Shown: positions 41,402 through 50,921 of the stretch, in pieces
Layout of the letters: each line of letters opens with the position of its first letter
How positions within the stretch are numbered: position 1 is the first letter of the stretch
Assembly (NCBI RefSeq): GCF_000422905.1
Contig: NZ_AUGY01000054.1
Coordinates: 1-54,852, forward strand
Reading direction: 5' to 3'
Length of the DNA stretch: 54,852 nt
Source of the DNA: Paenibacillus alginolyticus DSM 5050 = NBRC 15375
GTDB taxonomy: Bacteria > Bacillota > Bacilli > Paenibacillales > NBRC-103111
Notes under the pieces: generated by a model
Databases searched by the model: none
Told to the model about the DNA's origin: nothing
The model's input: the letters and a program-made list of their open reading frames with translations, nothing else
Program-made: the position numbers and the translations under genes

Positions 41402-42034
41402 CTACCTCACTGATTGACCGATTGTTCTAATGATGACGTTAGGAATGAGCAGCAGCAGAACAATGGAGCCGTAAACGCCAATTGTATAGCTGGTAACGTA
41501 AATGAGACCGAATCCCTGATGAAAAAGGGAGGTGATGAGATGAATCGACATGTTCGTAAAACATAAGGCGTAACTTCGGATCATCCAATTCCGGTGCCGG
41601 ATCATCCGTTTCTTTTTGATTTGTACGAGCGCCATAATGGTGATAAGCAGCCAAATAATATTAAGCGCATTGAATCCCATACTGCTAATTTTTCCTCCGG
41701 TGGCGTAAGGCGCCATGTATCCAGAAGTAATCACGACAAGGAGAACTGACACTACATAAACGTAGCCATTTATACGATGGAATTTGCGGCTTTTTTCAAA
41801 GATTCGATTAGAAAAATTGAGCAGCCCCGCCGCCATGGCGATGCAGGCACACGCAACATGAACGTGCATAACGTTTAACCAGACAGGGAGATTAAGCTCG
41901 CGCCTCAGTCCGGTTTTATGGCTTAAAAATCCCTCGGCTCTAGGATCAATCATATAATTGTCCGCCAAGGCGTAAAGGATAAATAGAATACTGACAGCGG
42001 CCAATATTCCGTATAATGTTTTCCGTTTCTTCAT
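41402..42034 (-). CDS. DUF2306 membrane protein
   Basis: Minus-strand ATG 42034 has GAGGGGG 10 bases upstream and opens MKKRKTLYGILAAVSILFIL. About 210 residues with five to six membrane segments; HVHVACACIAMAAGLLNFSN and RKFHRINGYVYVVSVLLVVI, and later RHRNWMIRSYAL, give the His and Arg pattern of the DUF2306 family. Function is unknown. It is transcribed after the DJ-1/PfpI gene, whose stop lies 42 bases upstream, so they probably share a transcript. Confidence 0.8.
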   Translation of the reverse strand: MKKRKTLYGILAAVSILFILYALADNYMIDPRAEGFLSHKTGLRRELNLPVWLNVMHVHVACACIAMAAGLLNFSNRIFEKSRKFHRINGYVYVVSVLLVVITSGYMAPYATGGKISSMGFNALNIIWLLITIMALVQIKKKRMIRHRNWMIRSYALCFTNMSIHLITSLFHQGFGLIYVTSYTIGVYGSIVLLLLIPNVIIRTIGQSVR

Positions 42035-42075
42035 GTGATCCCAACCCCCTCGCGGCTCCATATTTATTGCCAATA

Positions 42076-43092
42076 TCACAATTCTGGTTTGGAAACCTGC
42101 TTGCCTGTTAATTTGGATGCCGGCAGTATGCCGGCCCTGGCGATCCCGGTCATGTGTTCTCCGTCGGCAGTAACTTCGAATTTAAGATTTAAGCGCATTG
42201 GTTTCGTGATGCGCAGTGACCAGGTAAGTTTGTTGTTCTGTAGTACGGGGTTTATAAATTCGACCGTCTCACTCCCTCGTGTTGCCTTGCCTAGGATCAT
42301 CCCATTACTTGTGGTGATGGAGAGCCTGACCTCCAGTTTTCCAACAGGTGTAGCGATTGTCGTATCCCAGTCTCCGTCGAAGTCAGTTTCCAGGGGGGCG
42401 TAAGTCATACCCGCTTTGTTCGTTACTTCGCCCGAAACTGCCTTATGAGAGCTAGGCTCAATTCCTTTTTCCCGCCAAACCGTTCCTCTCCGTTCATATT
42501 CGAACAACTGCTCTACCGCGTGTGCGATACGGGGTCCAAGCTCTCGTTCCACCAGATACAGCGCTACATCGAGTCCCGAAGTGACGCCGCCTCCGGTTAT
42601 CAGGTTTCCGTCATCCACTACGCGTGCCGGGACGGGAATGACACCGGTTGCTCCTAGTAAATCCATGCCCAGATGATGCGTTACTGCCGGTCTGCCATCC
42701 AAGAGCCCTCCCATGGCCAGCAGCAGGGAACCGCCGCAAACCGTGACGACGACGATGTCTTTTTGCCCGATTGCCTGCCCGATCATTCCGATCAATTCTG
42801 TATTCATTGCTCGCGTCAGGATAGCCGGGATCGAATCGTGGCCATCTCCTTCGATGTCACCCGACGCGCCAGGCACGAGAATGATGTCCGCACGTTCCGG
42901 GTTCAGTCTGCCGTTCGCTTCCATTTTTAATCCGTTGATGCCGCTAACCACGGACCTTGGCCCTTCGGCGGTGACGAATTCTACGCTTAACGCGTTTTCA
43001 GCATGCATGGAAGCGGCGCAAAAAACCTCGTAAGGTGCAATGGCATCCAGAAGGTCGAAGCCGTCAAAAAGCACGATTTGAACCGTTAACAT
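42076..43092 (-). CDS. DJ-1/PfpI-family protein with a C-terminal lipocalin-like domain
   Basis: Minus-strand ATG 43092 follows GAGGAGG-type sequence. Residues 1-190 form a DJ-1/PfpI domain: VQIVLFDGFDLLDAIAPYEV, then the nucleophile elbow VVTVCGGSLLLAMGGLLDGR with the cysteine, and AVTHH with the histidine. There is no AraC helix-turn-helix, so it is not a GlxA-type regulator. Residues about 225-335 form a beta-rich domain (GDWDTTIATPVGKLEVRLSI, GMILGKATRGSETVEFINPV) resembling a small calycin-like ligand-binding domain. Family members include isonitrile hydratase and chaperone/glyoxalase-type enzymes; the activity here is unknown. Confidence 0.8.
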   Translation of the reverse strand: MLTVQIVLFDGFDLLDAIAPYEVFCAASMHAENALSVEFVTAEGPRSVVSGINGLKMEANGRLNPERADIILVPGASGDIEGDGHDSIPAILTRAMNTELIGMIGQAIGQKDIVVVTVCGGSLLLAMGGLLDGRPAVTHHLGMDLLGATGVIPVPARVVDDGNLITGGGVTSGLDVALYLVERELGPRIAHAVEQLFEYERRGTVWREKGIEPSSHKAVSGEVTNKAGMTYAPLETDFDGDWDTTIATPVGKLEVRLSITTSNGMILGKATRGSETVEFINPVLQNNKLTWSLRITKPMRLNLKFEVTADGEHMTGIARAGILPASKLTGKQVSKPEL

Positions 43093-43319
43093 CCATAAAC
43101 CTCCTCGTTTTATTTTGTCAGAAGATATTTCAGCCGGTGATATTCCTTCTCGTCAATTTTCACCCTTAGCTTACGCTAGAAGAATCATAACAAATGAATA
43201 TCTCAAACGAAGCTGTAAAAAGGTAACAAAACAATAAACATTTCATCACAATACATGAGATGTCGTTCGTTCTTGCAGAAAAAATGATAAACTGGACTGG
43301 ACGCAAAGGTGGGATATTC

Positions 43320-44006
43320 ATGAGTGAAGTAAGCACGATACTGGTTGTGGACGATGATCAAAGTATCGTCGAACTATTGAGGGATTTTTTAGAGTACGAA
43401 AACTTTCACGTAATAACCGCTTGTGATACCGCTCAGGCGTGGGCCTTGTTTGAGAAGAGCTCCATTCATTGTATTGTGCTTGACATTATGATGCCGGGAC
43501 AAAACGGATTTGAGTTATGTCGCCGGATTCGGGCGGAGAGTAACGTTCCAATCCTTTTCTTGAGCGCACGCAGCGATGATGTGGACAAGATTCGAGGACT
43601 AACGCTTGGCGGCGATGATTATATCGTTAAAACCGCTTCACCTGGTGAGATCGTAGCCAGGATAAAAGCTGTATTGCGGCGTTCCGCTTCTCAGCTGCAA
43701 ATGGATGGAAGGATCTTGGATTTTGGTCGCATGAAGCTAAATCTCTCATCAAGAGAAGTGATAGTGGATGGGAAGAATGTCGTACTTACGCCGCGGGAAT
43801 ATGAATTGCTGCGATTATTCGTCGAACACCCCAGGCATGTTTTTACATATGAACAGATACTTTCAAAATTTTGGGATGGGGTGGGCGATAGGCATACGAT
43901 CCGGGTGCATCTCGGTCGACTTCGCGAAAAAATCGAATCCGATCCGAACCATCCGCAATTTTTGGTCAACGTATGGGGTGTAGGGTATCGCTTCGAGGGA
44001 GGATAA
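43320..44006 (+). CDS. OmpR-family response regulator
   Basis: ATG 43320 follows AAAGGTGGG. 228 residues: receiver domain with VVDDDQS and phospho-acceptor D55 in VLDIMMPG, K104 present but followed by T instead of the usual P (YIVKTASPGE); then a winged helix (LTPREYELLRLFVEHPRHVF, DRHTIRVHLGRLREKIE, VGYRFEGG). Its kinase starts 2 bases downstream, so they form one operon. Divergent from the DJ-1 gene, a possible target. Confidence 0.93.
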   Translation: MSEVSTILVVDDDQSIVELLRDFLEYENFHVITACDTAQAWALFEKSSIHCIVLDIMMPGQNGFELCRRIRAESNVPILFLSARSDDVDKIRGLTLGGDDYIVKTASPGEIVARIKAVLRRSASQLQMDGRILDFGRMKLNLSSREVIVDGKNVVLTPREYELLRLFVEHPRHVFTYEQILSKFWDGVGDRHTIRVHLGRLREKIESDPNHPQFLVNVWGVGYRFEGG

Positions 44007-44007
44007 A

Positions 44008-45339
44008 ATGAGAACACTTCGCATTCGTACGTTTATTATGCTGGTCTTCTTCTTTATATCGCTACTGCCGTGGATCTTCTATGTTGCAGCCCACTTCATG
44101 GAGACAAAAACGCTCAGCTTCGCAATAAGCGGGTCGCAAGATGAGATTCTGCAAAGACATTTAAACGAGACCATACACCTGATCGAAGCGGGCTCGGACA
44201 ATTGGAGGGATCCGAATTGGCAAAACCTATTGCATACACAGTTGACGCAAACGGAGATGGAGGTAGATATTCTATCCGCGTCAGATCAGGAAATTTACCG
44301 GTCTAATCCGGGGCGCCATAGCGCATTGTCGTCAACTGAACGTTTCTCCGTCATAGCGGACGGTCATTTACTTGGAAGGGTCGTCATTTATCTGCCGAAG
44401 TCAAATACGGTTCAGATGATTTCAATGTTTGCTGGACTATTGTTAGCTTTCTTTATTATCGGTGTTGAAATGCGAAGGTTCCTTCTAAAGCCTCTCGAAA
44501 GGATGAGCTCTGCAGCCAGACAAATTGCCGCAGGAGAATGGGAAGTGGAGTTACCCAGGTCCAGGATCACCGAAATCTCCGAAGTACGCGATGCATTCGA
44601 AGTGATGGTGAAGGGGCTTCAAAGATCTTTTCAAAAACAAGCGGAATTGGAAGAAGAACGTCGATTCGTGATCGCAGCTGTCGCGCATGATTTGCGGACC
44701 CCGTTATTCGCCCTTAGAGGTTATTTGGATGGTTTGGAGCAAGGCATCGCCCAATCTCCAGATAAAATAACAAAATATTTGTCGGTTTGTAAGGAAAAAT
44801 CGGCGCAATTGGACCGATTGGTAGAGGACCTTTTCACATTTACAAAGATGGAGTACTTGGAAATGAAACCTCATAACCAAACGATTGATTTTAAACTCGT
44901 CATCCAAAAGTCGATTGACAGTCTAAGTCCGCAAGCTCGGCAAAAGCACATCTCGATCTCAAATCATGCTGCAGGCGAATGCTTCATTAGCGGTGATATG
45001 CACTTATTGGAACGCATGATGAACAATTTTTTGGATAATGCTGTCAGACACACACCTTCCTATGGTGAAATTGTTGTTCAATGTTATAAAGATGGTAACA
45101 ATGTAAAGTTTACGATACGTGATACAGGGCCGGGCTTCTCTTCGGAAGAACTGCAACGAGTTTTTGAACCTCTATATCGTGGTGAAGAATCTAGAAATCG
45201 CTCAACTGGTGGCAGCGGATTAGGGTTAACCATTTCGCAAAGAATTGTAAGGCGGCACGGAGGCGATCTTGCTGCAGGTAACCATTCGGAGAGGGGAGCA
45301 CTGTTAACAGGTTGGATACCTGTAACTGCTTATGATTAA
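44008..45339 (+). CDS. Sensor histidine kinase (HAMP type)
   Basis: ATG 44008 follows GGAGG, 2 bases after the regulator stop. 443 residues: membrane segments at about 8-28 and 133-152 enclose a short extracytoplasmic sensor of about 100 residues; HAMP; HisKA with the phospho-acceptor in VAHDLRTPLFALRGYLDGL; HATPase with MMNNFLDNAVRHTP, DTGPGFS and GGSGLGLTIS. Typical of envelope-stress or peptide-antibiotic sensors in Firmicutes; the signal is unknown. Confidence 0.92.
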   Translation: MRTLRIRTFIMLVFFFISLLPWIFYVAAHFMETKTLSFAISGSQDEILQRHLNETIHLIEAGSDNWRDPNWQNLLHTQLTQTEMEVDILSASDQEIYRSNPGRHSALSSTERFSVIADGHLLGRVVIYLPKSNTVQMISMFAGLLLAFFIIGVEMRRFLLKPLERMSSAARQIAAGEWEVELPRSRITEISEVRDAFEVMVKGLQRSFQKQAELEEERRFVIAAVAHDLRTPLFALRGYLDGLEQGIAQSPDKITKYLSVCKEKSAQLDRLVEDLFTFTKMEYLEMKPHNQTIDFKLVIQKSIDSLSPQARQKHISISNHAAGECFISGDMHLLERMMNNFLDNAVRHTPSYGEIVVQCYKDGNNVKFTIRDTGPGFSSEELQRVFEPLYRGEESRNRSTGGSGLGLTISQRIVRRHGGDLAAGNHSERGALLTGWIPVTAYD

Positions 45340-45522
45340 AATTCAATTTTGAAAACTCAAATGAATCATCAGCTTTATGCTAGGCGGAGTTATTGGGAAA
45401 AGTTGCTTACATCAAGTTACTGTCCTTTGTATTATTTATTTACTTGGGTATATGTGTATTGTACTATTGTAGTAGTAAAAACAAGGTGGAAATACTACAT
45501 CATGGTGTAAGGAAGTGGCATA

Positions 45523-46353
45523 ATGGGGAACGGGTTTATTACGAGTATTGAGCATTTTAAACCCCATACCTTTCAGGCAGAGCAAGGTGAAGGGTTGTAT
45601 ATTTCTCATTCTCATGATTATGATGAGCTAACGCTTATTCTCGATGGGGAAGGGTATTACAGCTCGGCGGAACAGAATATTAAAGTCTCAAAAGGTGATC
45701 TTATTTTAATCCCTTCACAGCTTCACCATGGATTTGTATGTATTAAGCCGTGGAGAGGGATATCGGTCCATTTTATATTTGATAGAATACCTGCTTATTG
45801 CCAATACTTGTTTCTCAATGCTTATCAAAAGCCGCTTCACATTCGGATTTCTCACTTACATGAAGAGCATTTGGAATGGGCGAATATGTCTCTTTTGCAG
45901 CTGGAATTGGAGTGGAAAACAGAAGAGAAGAGCGAGTATTCTTATGACTTAATGAGGAATATTCTTGAAACCGTTTTATTGCTATATCATAAAAATATGA
46001 TAACTCCGCAGTTGCTGCCAGAAAAGACGGATGACAGCTTGATCATTCAAGAGGTGTTAAGAGAAATCCATAGACGCTATAATACATCCATTACAATTAA
46101 CGAAATTGCTTCACGACATTTCCTTTCGGAAAGTCTTTTACGCAGGAAATTTTCGGAGATGCTTGGCATTTCTCCAAAACAATATATTATCAATCTTCGC
46201 TTGGAGGAGGCAAAACGACTGCTCCAGCAAACAGACCTAGCTATTGAATATATTTCTTCTGAAGTTGGATTTACTTCCTCCAGCAGGTTTTATGATCTTT
46301 TTGTTAAAATGGTGGGTATGACACCTATGGAATGGCGTAAGCTGAATGAATAA
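45523..46353 (+). CDS. AraC-family regulator with cupin sensor domain
   Basis: ATG 45523 is preceded by GTAAGGAAG. 276 residues: an AraC-type cupin at about 10-95 (SHSHDYDELTLILDGEGYYS, SKGDLILIPSQLHHGF) and a double HTH at about 170-275 (SITINEIASRHFLSESLLRR, LEEAKRLLQQTDLAIEYISS, EVGFTSSSRFYDLFVK). It heads the arabinan cluster and is followed by a strong terminator, so it has its own transcript. It probably activates the transporter and hydrolase genes on binding arabinose or arabino-oligosaccharide. Confidence 0.9.
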   Translation: MGNGFITSIEHFKPHTFQAEQGEGLYISHSHDYDELTLILDGEGYYSSAEQNIKVSKGDLILIPSQLHHGFVCIKPWRGISVHFIFDRIPAYCQYLFLNAYQKPLHIRISHLHEEHLEWANMSLLQLELEWKTEEKSEYSYDLMRNILETVLLLYHKNMITPQLLPEKTDDSLIIQEVLREIHRRYNTSITINEIASRHFLSESLLRRKFSEMLGISPKQYIINLRLEEAKRLLQQTDLAIEYISSEVGFTSSSRFYDLFVKMVGMTPMEWRKLNE

Positions 46354-46371
46354 AATAACTATAAATGAAAT

Positions 46372-46398
46372 GCCACCTTTAAAGGTGGCATTTTTTTC
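46372..46398 (+). terminator. Terminator after the AraC regulator
   Basis: TGCCACCTTTAAAGGTGGCA is a perfect palindrome followed by TTTTTTT. Confidence 0.85.
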
Positions 46399-46528
46399 GA
46401 CCGTCGAAACCGAACAATTAACGCTTATTTTTGTATCAATATTAAAGCGGTTTCATGAGCAAGGCGTTCAAGATCTCTTATACAATATAGAAGGAAGAAA
46501 AATAAAAAGGGCGAGGGGATTGAAAGAA

Positions 46529-47908
46529 ATGAGTAGTATGAAAAGTAAATCTAGTAAAAGCTTATTGATTATAACTTCGGCATTGATACTTGCGAGTCTT
46601 GTAACCGCTTGCGGTAAGACCAGCAATGACCCTACTCCGACTTCAAGCGAAACCAGCAAAGTTGCTACCGCAACACCCGTTGCAAGCACTTCGGCAAGCA
46701 AACCCGTAACCATAAAGTTCGCTGGTTGGGGCGACCCATCTGAGAAAGAAGTCTTCACGAAGCTGATCAAGAGTTTTCAGGAGAAAAACCCTAACATTAA
46801 AGTTGAATATCTGCATATCCCGGCGGATTACGTAGGCAAGATGAACACCATTCTTGCCGGCGGTGACGCTCCCGACGTCTTTTATGTACCGGATGGAGAC
46901 TTCGGTCGTTGGGTTAGCCAGGATTTACTGCTCCCGATCGATGACTTTATGAAGTCCAGCAAAATCGATACTGCCGACATGTGGAATTCCGCACTGGTTC
47001 GTTATCGTTATAACGGCGCTGTTACCGGACAAGGCAAATTATACGCTTTACCGAAGGATATTGGGCCTACGGTTCTTTACTATAATAAAGATATTTTCAA
47101 AAAAATGAATGTGCCTTTCCCAAGTGCTGATTCGCCGATGACTTTTGATCAGTTGCTCGATACCGCAAAGAAATTGACAGTCACTAATAATGGCAAGACC
47201 GAGCAATACGGAATGGGACCTATTTGGTGGGAAGGATTCGTAATGGGCAATGGCGGCAAATTTTTGAGCGATGATAAAAAAGAATTCCTGCTTAACAGTA
47301 AAGAAGCAACGGATGCCTTGCAATTTGCGGCAGATCTCTCCAATAAAAACAAAGTGGTTCCAAGCGCAGCTGCGTTGAAAGATATGAACGATGGTCAAAT
47401 GTTCCAAACCGGTAAACTTGCCATGATGATTCAGGGGCGTTGGATGGTTCCGGAATACCGCAAGCTGAAATTTGACTGGGACGTAGCGCCACTGCCGACG
47501 AATGGCAAATGGGCCGGATGGAGCGGTTCTGTAGGACTTGGCATCTTCAGCAAATCGAAGAATAAGGAAGCGGCTTACAAGCTTGTAGAATTCTTGGGCG
47601 GACCGGAAGGCCAAAAAGAGCAATCTTTAATGGGTTTTGCGATTCCGAGCTTTAAATCGATGGCGAACACGGATATATTCCTTCAACCCGGACAAAAGCC
47701 GGAGCATGCAAGTGTATTTATTAAAGCGGCAGAAAATGAAATTAATGGGCCTTGGACGAATTTGCCAAACGCCAAATGGTGGGATTTACTCGGTCAAAGT
47801 ATGGGTCCAATGTGGGAAGGTAAGATCTCCGCTGTTGATCTGATGAAAGATCTTAAACCTAAGATAGATAAAGCAATCCAAGAAGGTAATCCAGCATTGT
47901 TTAAATAA
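46529..47908 (+). CDS. Sugar ABC transporter substrate-binding lipoprotein
   Basis: ATG 46529 is chosen because AGGGG lies upstream and it leads into a lipoprotein signal with lipobox VTAC (C28); the longer in-frame start at 46346 overlaps the regulator and terminator. 459 residues of the CUT1 solute-binding type (VTIKFAGWGDPSEKEVFTKL, FQEKNPNIKVEYLHIP, LAGGDAPDVFYVPDGDFGRW), with a threonine/serine-rich linker after the lipid anchor. It binds a sugar or oligosaccharide, most likely arabino-oligosaccharide given the neighbours, and passes it to the permeases at 47989 and 48937. No ATPase gene is present. Confidence 0.92.
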   Translation: MSSMKSKSSKSLLIITSALILASLVTACGKTSNDPTPTSSETSKVATATPVASTSASKPVTIKFAGWGDPSEKEVFTKLIKSFQEKNPNIKVEYLHIPADYVGKMNTILAGGDAPDVFYVPDGDFGRWVSQDLLLPIDDFMKSSKIDTADMWNSALVRYRYNGAVTGQGKLYALPKDIGPTVLYYNKDIFKKMNVPFPSADSPMTFDQLLDTAKKLTVTNNGKTEQYGMGPIWWEGFVMGNGGKFLSDDKKEFLLNSKEATDALQFAADLSNKNKVVPSAAALKDMNDGQMFQTGKLAMMIQGRWMVPEYRKLKFDWDVAPLPTNGKWAGWSGSVGLGIFSKSKNKEAAYKLVEFLGGPEGQKEQSLMGFAIPSFKSMANTDIFLQPGQKPEHASVFIKAAENEINGPWTNLPNAKWWDLLGQSMGPMWEGKISAVDLMKDLKPKIDKAIQEGNPALFK

Positions 47909-47921
47909 TTGATATGTATAA

Positions 47922-47970
47922 GGGGAAGAAGGGGAACGCCCGAAACATGTTCTCCTCTTCTTCTTCCATT
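47922..47970 (+). terminator. Long imperfect hairpin between binding protein and permeases
   Basis: GGAAGAAGGGGAAC faces GTTCTCCTCTTCTTCC with small bulges. It probably lowers transcription into the permeases or protects the upstream mRNA end. Confidence 0.5.
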
Positions 47971-47988
47971 ATATGAAGGAGGATTAAT

Positions 47989-48921
47989 ATGCAGAAAATA
48001 GAGGCCTCCATCGACTATCATTCCATCGGAAGGTCGTATCAAAGAAAGCGTGGGAAATACAAAGAGTATTTGTGGGCATATTTATTCATCTCTGCTCCGA
48101 TCCTAGGATTTCTGCTGTTTGCGTTTATTCCTTTAAGTTTCTCTGTCTATGTGAGTTTCACTCAATATAGCGGCTATCAAACACCTGTTTTTCAAGGTGC
48201 AGACAACTATTCACGGCTTCTTACAAAAGACCCGTTGTTCTGGAAAACGTTATTTAACACTTTTTATTCAGCGCTTGGGATTCAGATTGGGATGGTAATT
48301 GCCTTAGGCATCGCTATGTCATTAAATCAAAAAATTCGCGGAATTCAGTTCTTCCGAACGGTCTTTTTCCTCCCTACGATCAGCTCTGTGGTTGCTTTAA
48401 CACTCCTTTGGAAATGGATGTTCAACTCCGAATATGGGATGTTGAATTATTTGTTGGATTTGATCGGTATTCATGGGCCAGCATGGCTTAGCAGTGAGCG
48501 ATGGGCGATGCCGGCCATGATCATTCAGGGAGTCTGGGGCGGCCTCGGTTTTTATATGGTCCTATATTTGGTTGCGCTTCAAGGCGTTCCGAAGAGCCTC
48601 TATGAATCTGCGGAAATGGACGGGGCGAATGGCTGGCAGCGGTTCCTCCGAATCACGATTCCATGTATATCGCCTACTACGTTATTCATTCTTATCACCT
48701 CGATCATCGGGGCTATGCAAGACTTCCCGCGCTTTCAAATCATGACAGAGGGCGGTCCGAACTACTCGACGACCACGATTGTATACTACTTGTTCCAAAA
48801 TGCCTTTCGCTATATGGAGATGGGATATGCTTCGGCAATGGCTTGGGTGCTTGGCATTCTGATCATGATGATCACGCTGCTGAACTTCTGGATGTCCAAG
48901 CGTTGGGTGCATTACGAATAG
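47989..48921 (+). CDS. Sugar ABC transporter permease (AraP/UgpA type)
   Basis: ATG 47989 follows GAAGGAGG. 310 residues with six membrane segments (first: YLWAYLFISAPILGFLLFAF) and the ATPase-docking loop SLYESAEMDGANGWQRFLRI. The WALL motif pattern and length match first permeases of CUT1 importers such as AraP. It is translated just ahead of its partner. Confidence 0.92.
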   Translation: MQKIEASIDYHSIGRSYQRKRGKYKEYLWAYLFISAPILGFLLFAFIPLSFSVYVSFTQYSGYQTPVFQGADNYSRLLTKDPLFWKTLFNTFYSALGIQIGMVIALGIAMSLNQKIRGIQFFRTVFFLPTISSVVALTLLWKWMFNSEYGMLNYLLDLIGIHGPAWLSSERWAMPAMIIQGVWGGLGFYMVLYLVALQGVPKSLYESAEMDGANGWQRFLRITIPCISPTTLFILITSIIGAMQDFPRFQIMTEGGPNYSTTTIVYYLFQNAFRYMEMGYASAMAWVLGILIMMITLLNFWMSKRWVHYE

Positions 48922-48936
48922 GAGGAGGAAATTCAT

Positions 48937-49803
48937 ATGTCCAATCTCGCAATAAGCGTGAGGCAAAAAAAGAAGAGGTCTCAAGAACAGATTCGCAAGA
49001 CAATCGCTTACCTTTTCCTTATTATCGGGTCTTTCGTGATGGCGATCCCTTTTTTATGGATGCTGTCAACGTCCCTTAAAGAACAAGGGGTTGTATTTGA
49101 TATGCCTCCAAAGTGGATCCCGGAACATTTCGAGTGGAGCAACTATGTATTCGTATTAACAGAAGCAAATGTGTTGAAAGGTTTTATGAATACGATGCTA
49201 GTCATTAGTCTGCCTTGCGTGATCGGTTTATTTACAAGCGCACTGGCTGCGAATGCATTCGCACGGTTGAGCTTCCCAGCAAAAAATGTGCTGTTTATGA
49301 TGCTATTGGCCACTATGATGATTCCAGGCGTCGTGACCATGATTCCTACCTTTATTTTGTATAAAAATATTGGTTGGGTAGATAGCTGGATGCCGCTGAT
49401 CATTCCGGGAATGTTTGGGGCTGCGGCGGCGGTATTTTTTCTTAGACAATTTTTTATGACGATTCCCATGGAGCTTGAGGATGCCGCAAAGATGGATGGC
49501 CTCAATCCATTCCAAATTTTTATCCGAATTATGCTTCCTTTATCGAAGCCGGCTTTGGTCACGCAAGGAATTTTTGGTTTCCTGGCGGGTTATAACGATT
49601 TTCTTGGACCGCTCATTTACATCAACAGTCCGGAAAAGTTTACACTTCAGCTCGTGTTGGCATCTTTCCAAGGATTCTATAACGCACAGTGGACGTATAT
49701 CATGGCAGGGGCTGTGCTGGCGTTGATTCCGACCATTTTGTTATTCTTTTTCGCTCAGAGGTATTTTGTTGAGGGGATTACCATGACGGGAATGAAGGGA
49801 TAA
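48937..49803 (+). CDS. Sugar ABC transporter permease (AraQ/UgpE type)
   Basis: ATG 48937 follows AGGAGGAGG. 288 residues with six membrane segments, docking loop ELEDAAKMDGLNPFQIFIRI, and C-terminus FFAQRYFVEGITMTGMKG, the hallmark of second CUT1 permeases. It ends 7 bases before the first GH43 gene, in the same operon. Confidence 0.92.
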   Translation: MSNLAISVRQKKKRSQEQIRKTIAYLFLIIGSFVMAIPFLWMLSTSLKEQGVVFDMPPKWIPEHFEWSNYVFVLTEANVLKGFMNTMLVISLPCVIGLFTSALAANAFARLSFPAKNVLFMMLLATMMIPGVVTMIPTFILYKNIGWVDSWMPLIIPGMFGAAAAVFFLRQFFMTIPMELEDAAKMDGLNPFQIFIRIMLPLSKPALVTQGIFGFLAGYNDFLGPLIYINSPEKFTLQLVLASFQGFYNAQWTYIMAGAVLALIPTILLFFFAQRYFVEGITMTGMKG

Positions 49804-49810
49804 GAACTCC

Positions 49811-50890
49811 ATGTCGGAAGGGACCAGGGAAGTGCGAATCAGAAAGCAAGCAATCGGTATCATAATTCTCCTGATTGTGGCAGCTGTCACTATTTGGTGG
49901 AGTTTTATCAAAGAACCACAAGGGAAGCAAGTAGCTTATACGAATCCCATCTATCATCATGATGCGCCGGATCCAACGATTATAAGGGCAAAAGACGGTT
50001 ATTATTATGCGATTACAACACAAAGCGAGTATAACGGGAATCTGGTAGCTCTACCCATTATACGTTCTAAGGATTTGATTGATTGGGAAGAGAAGGGTTC
50101 GGTATTTACAGGGGAACAAATTCCTTCATGGGCGACATTGGGCTATATGTGGGCACCTCACATCACCTATCATCAAGGAAAATACTATGTTTATTACTCA
50201 ACCAAGGTGAATGATGGGGATCCGCTAAAAGGCATGGGGATTGGTGTCGCTGTCGCTGACAACCCTATGGGACCCTATAAGGATAAAGGATCACCACTCG
50301 TTTGGGGTACTGGCTTTGAAAAGATCGACCCTTATGTTTTTCAAGATGACAATGGCAAAAGGTATATGTATTGGGGCTCCGATAGACAGCCGATTTATGT
50401 ACAGCAGCTTTCTGATGACGGGATGAGTGTTGTTGGAGAGGAGACTGTTGTTATGAGTCCAGGCGTTCAAAGCCGTAACGGCTACGACTATCTTGTTGAA
50501 GGTCCTTGGGTAATGAACCGAAACGGTTATTATTATCTGTTTTACTCAGGTGATTACTGCTGCCAAGATAGCGGACATAATCCGCATTATGCGGTTATGG
50601 TTGCACGCTCCAAGTCACCTACCGGTCCATTCGAAGCATATCCCGACAATCCTATTCTTGAAAAGAATAATTCATTCCTAGCACCGGGTCATAATGCCAC
50701 CATTCAAGATGATGCGGGTCAAGATTGGATGTTATACCATGCGTATGATTTGAAGGAGACTTCATCTTCAGGTCGCGTCTTAATGATCGATCGGATCAAG
50801 TGGAAGGATGATTGGCCGGTCATAAATGACGGTAATGGTCCAACTTCAACGCTCCAAACAGATGGACCGGTTATTAAACAAAGAAAATAA
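49811..50890 (+). CDS. Membrane-anchored GH43 arabinanase-like glycosidase
   Basis: ATG 49811 has a weak upstream site and lies 7 bases after the permease stop. Residues about 13-33 form one hydrophobic segment (AIGIIILLIVAAVTIWWSFI) so the enzyme is anchored with its catalytic domain outside. The five-bladed GH43 propeller begins NPIYHHDAPDPTIIRAKDGY (D54 general base); YMWAPHITYHQGKYYVYYST, KIDPYVFQDDNGKRYMYWGS (pKa-modulating Asp) and YLVEGPWVM (general acid Glu) are present. These fit arabinan endo-1,5-alpha-L-arabinosidases and related GH43 subfamilies. 359 residues. Confidence 0.88.
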   Translation: MSEGTREVRIRKQAIGIIILLIVAAVTIWWSFIKEPQGKQVAYTNPIYHHDAPDPTIIRAKDGYYYAITTQSEYNGNLVALPIIRSKDLIDWEEKGSVFTGEQIPSWATLGYMWAPHITYHQGKYYVYYSTKVNDGDPLKGMGIGVAVADNPMGPYKDKGSPLVWGTGFEKIDPYVFQDDNGKRYMYWGSDRQPIYVQQLSDDGMSVVGEETVVMSPGVQSRNGYDYLVEGPWVMNRNGYYYLFYSGDYCCQDSGHNPHYAVMVARSKSPTGPFEAYPDNPILEKNNSFLAPGHNATIQDDAGQDWMLYHAYDLKETSSSGRVLMIDRIKWKDDWPVINDGNGPTSTLQTDGPVIKQRK

Positions 50891-50921
50891 AATTAGAGGA
50901 AACTTTAAGGAGAGAGAACAA

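Noticed and set aside
48663..49079. 138-codon plus-strand frame across the two permeases
   Set aside because: Histidine/aspartate-rich out-of-frame translation of the permease genes.
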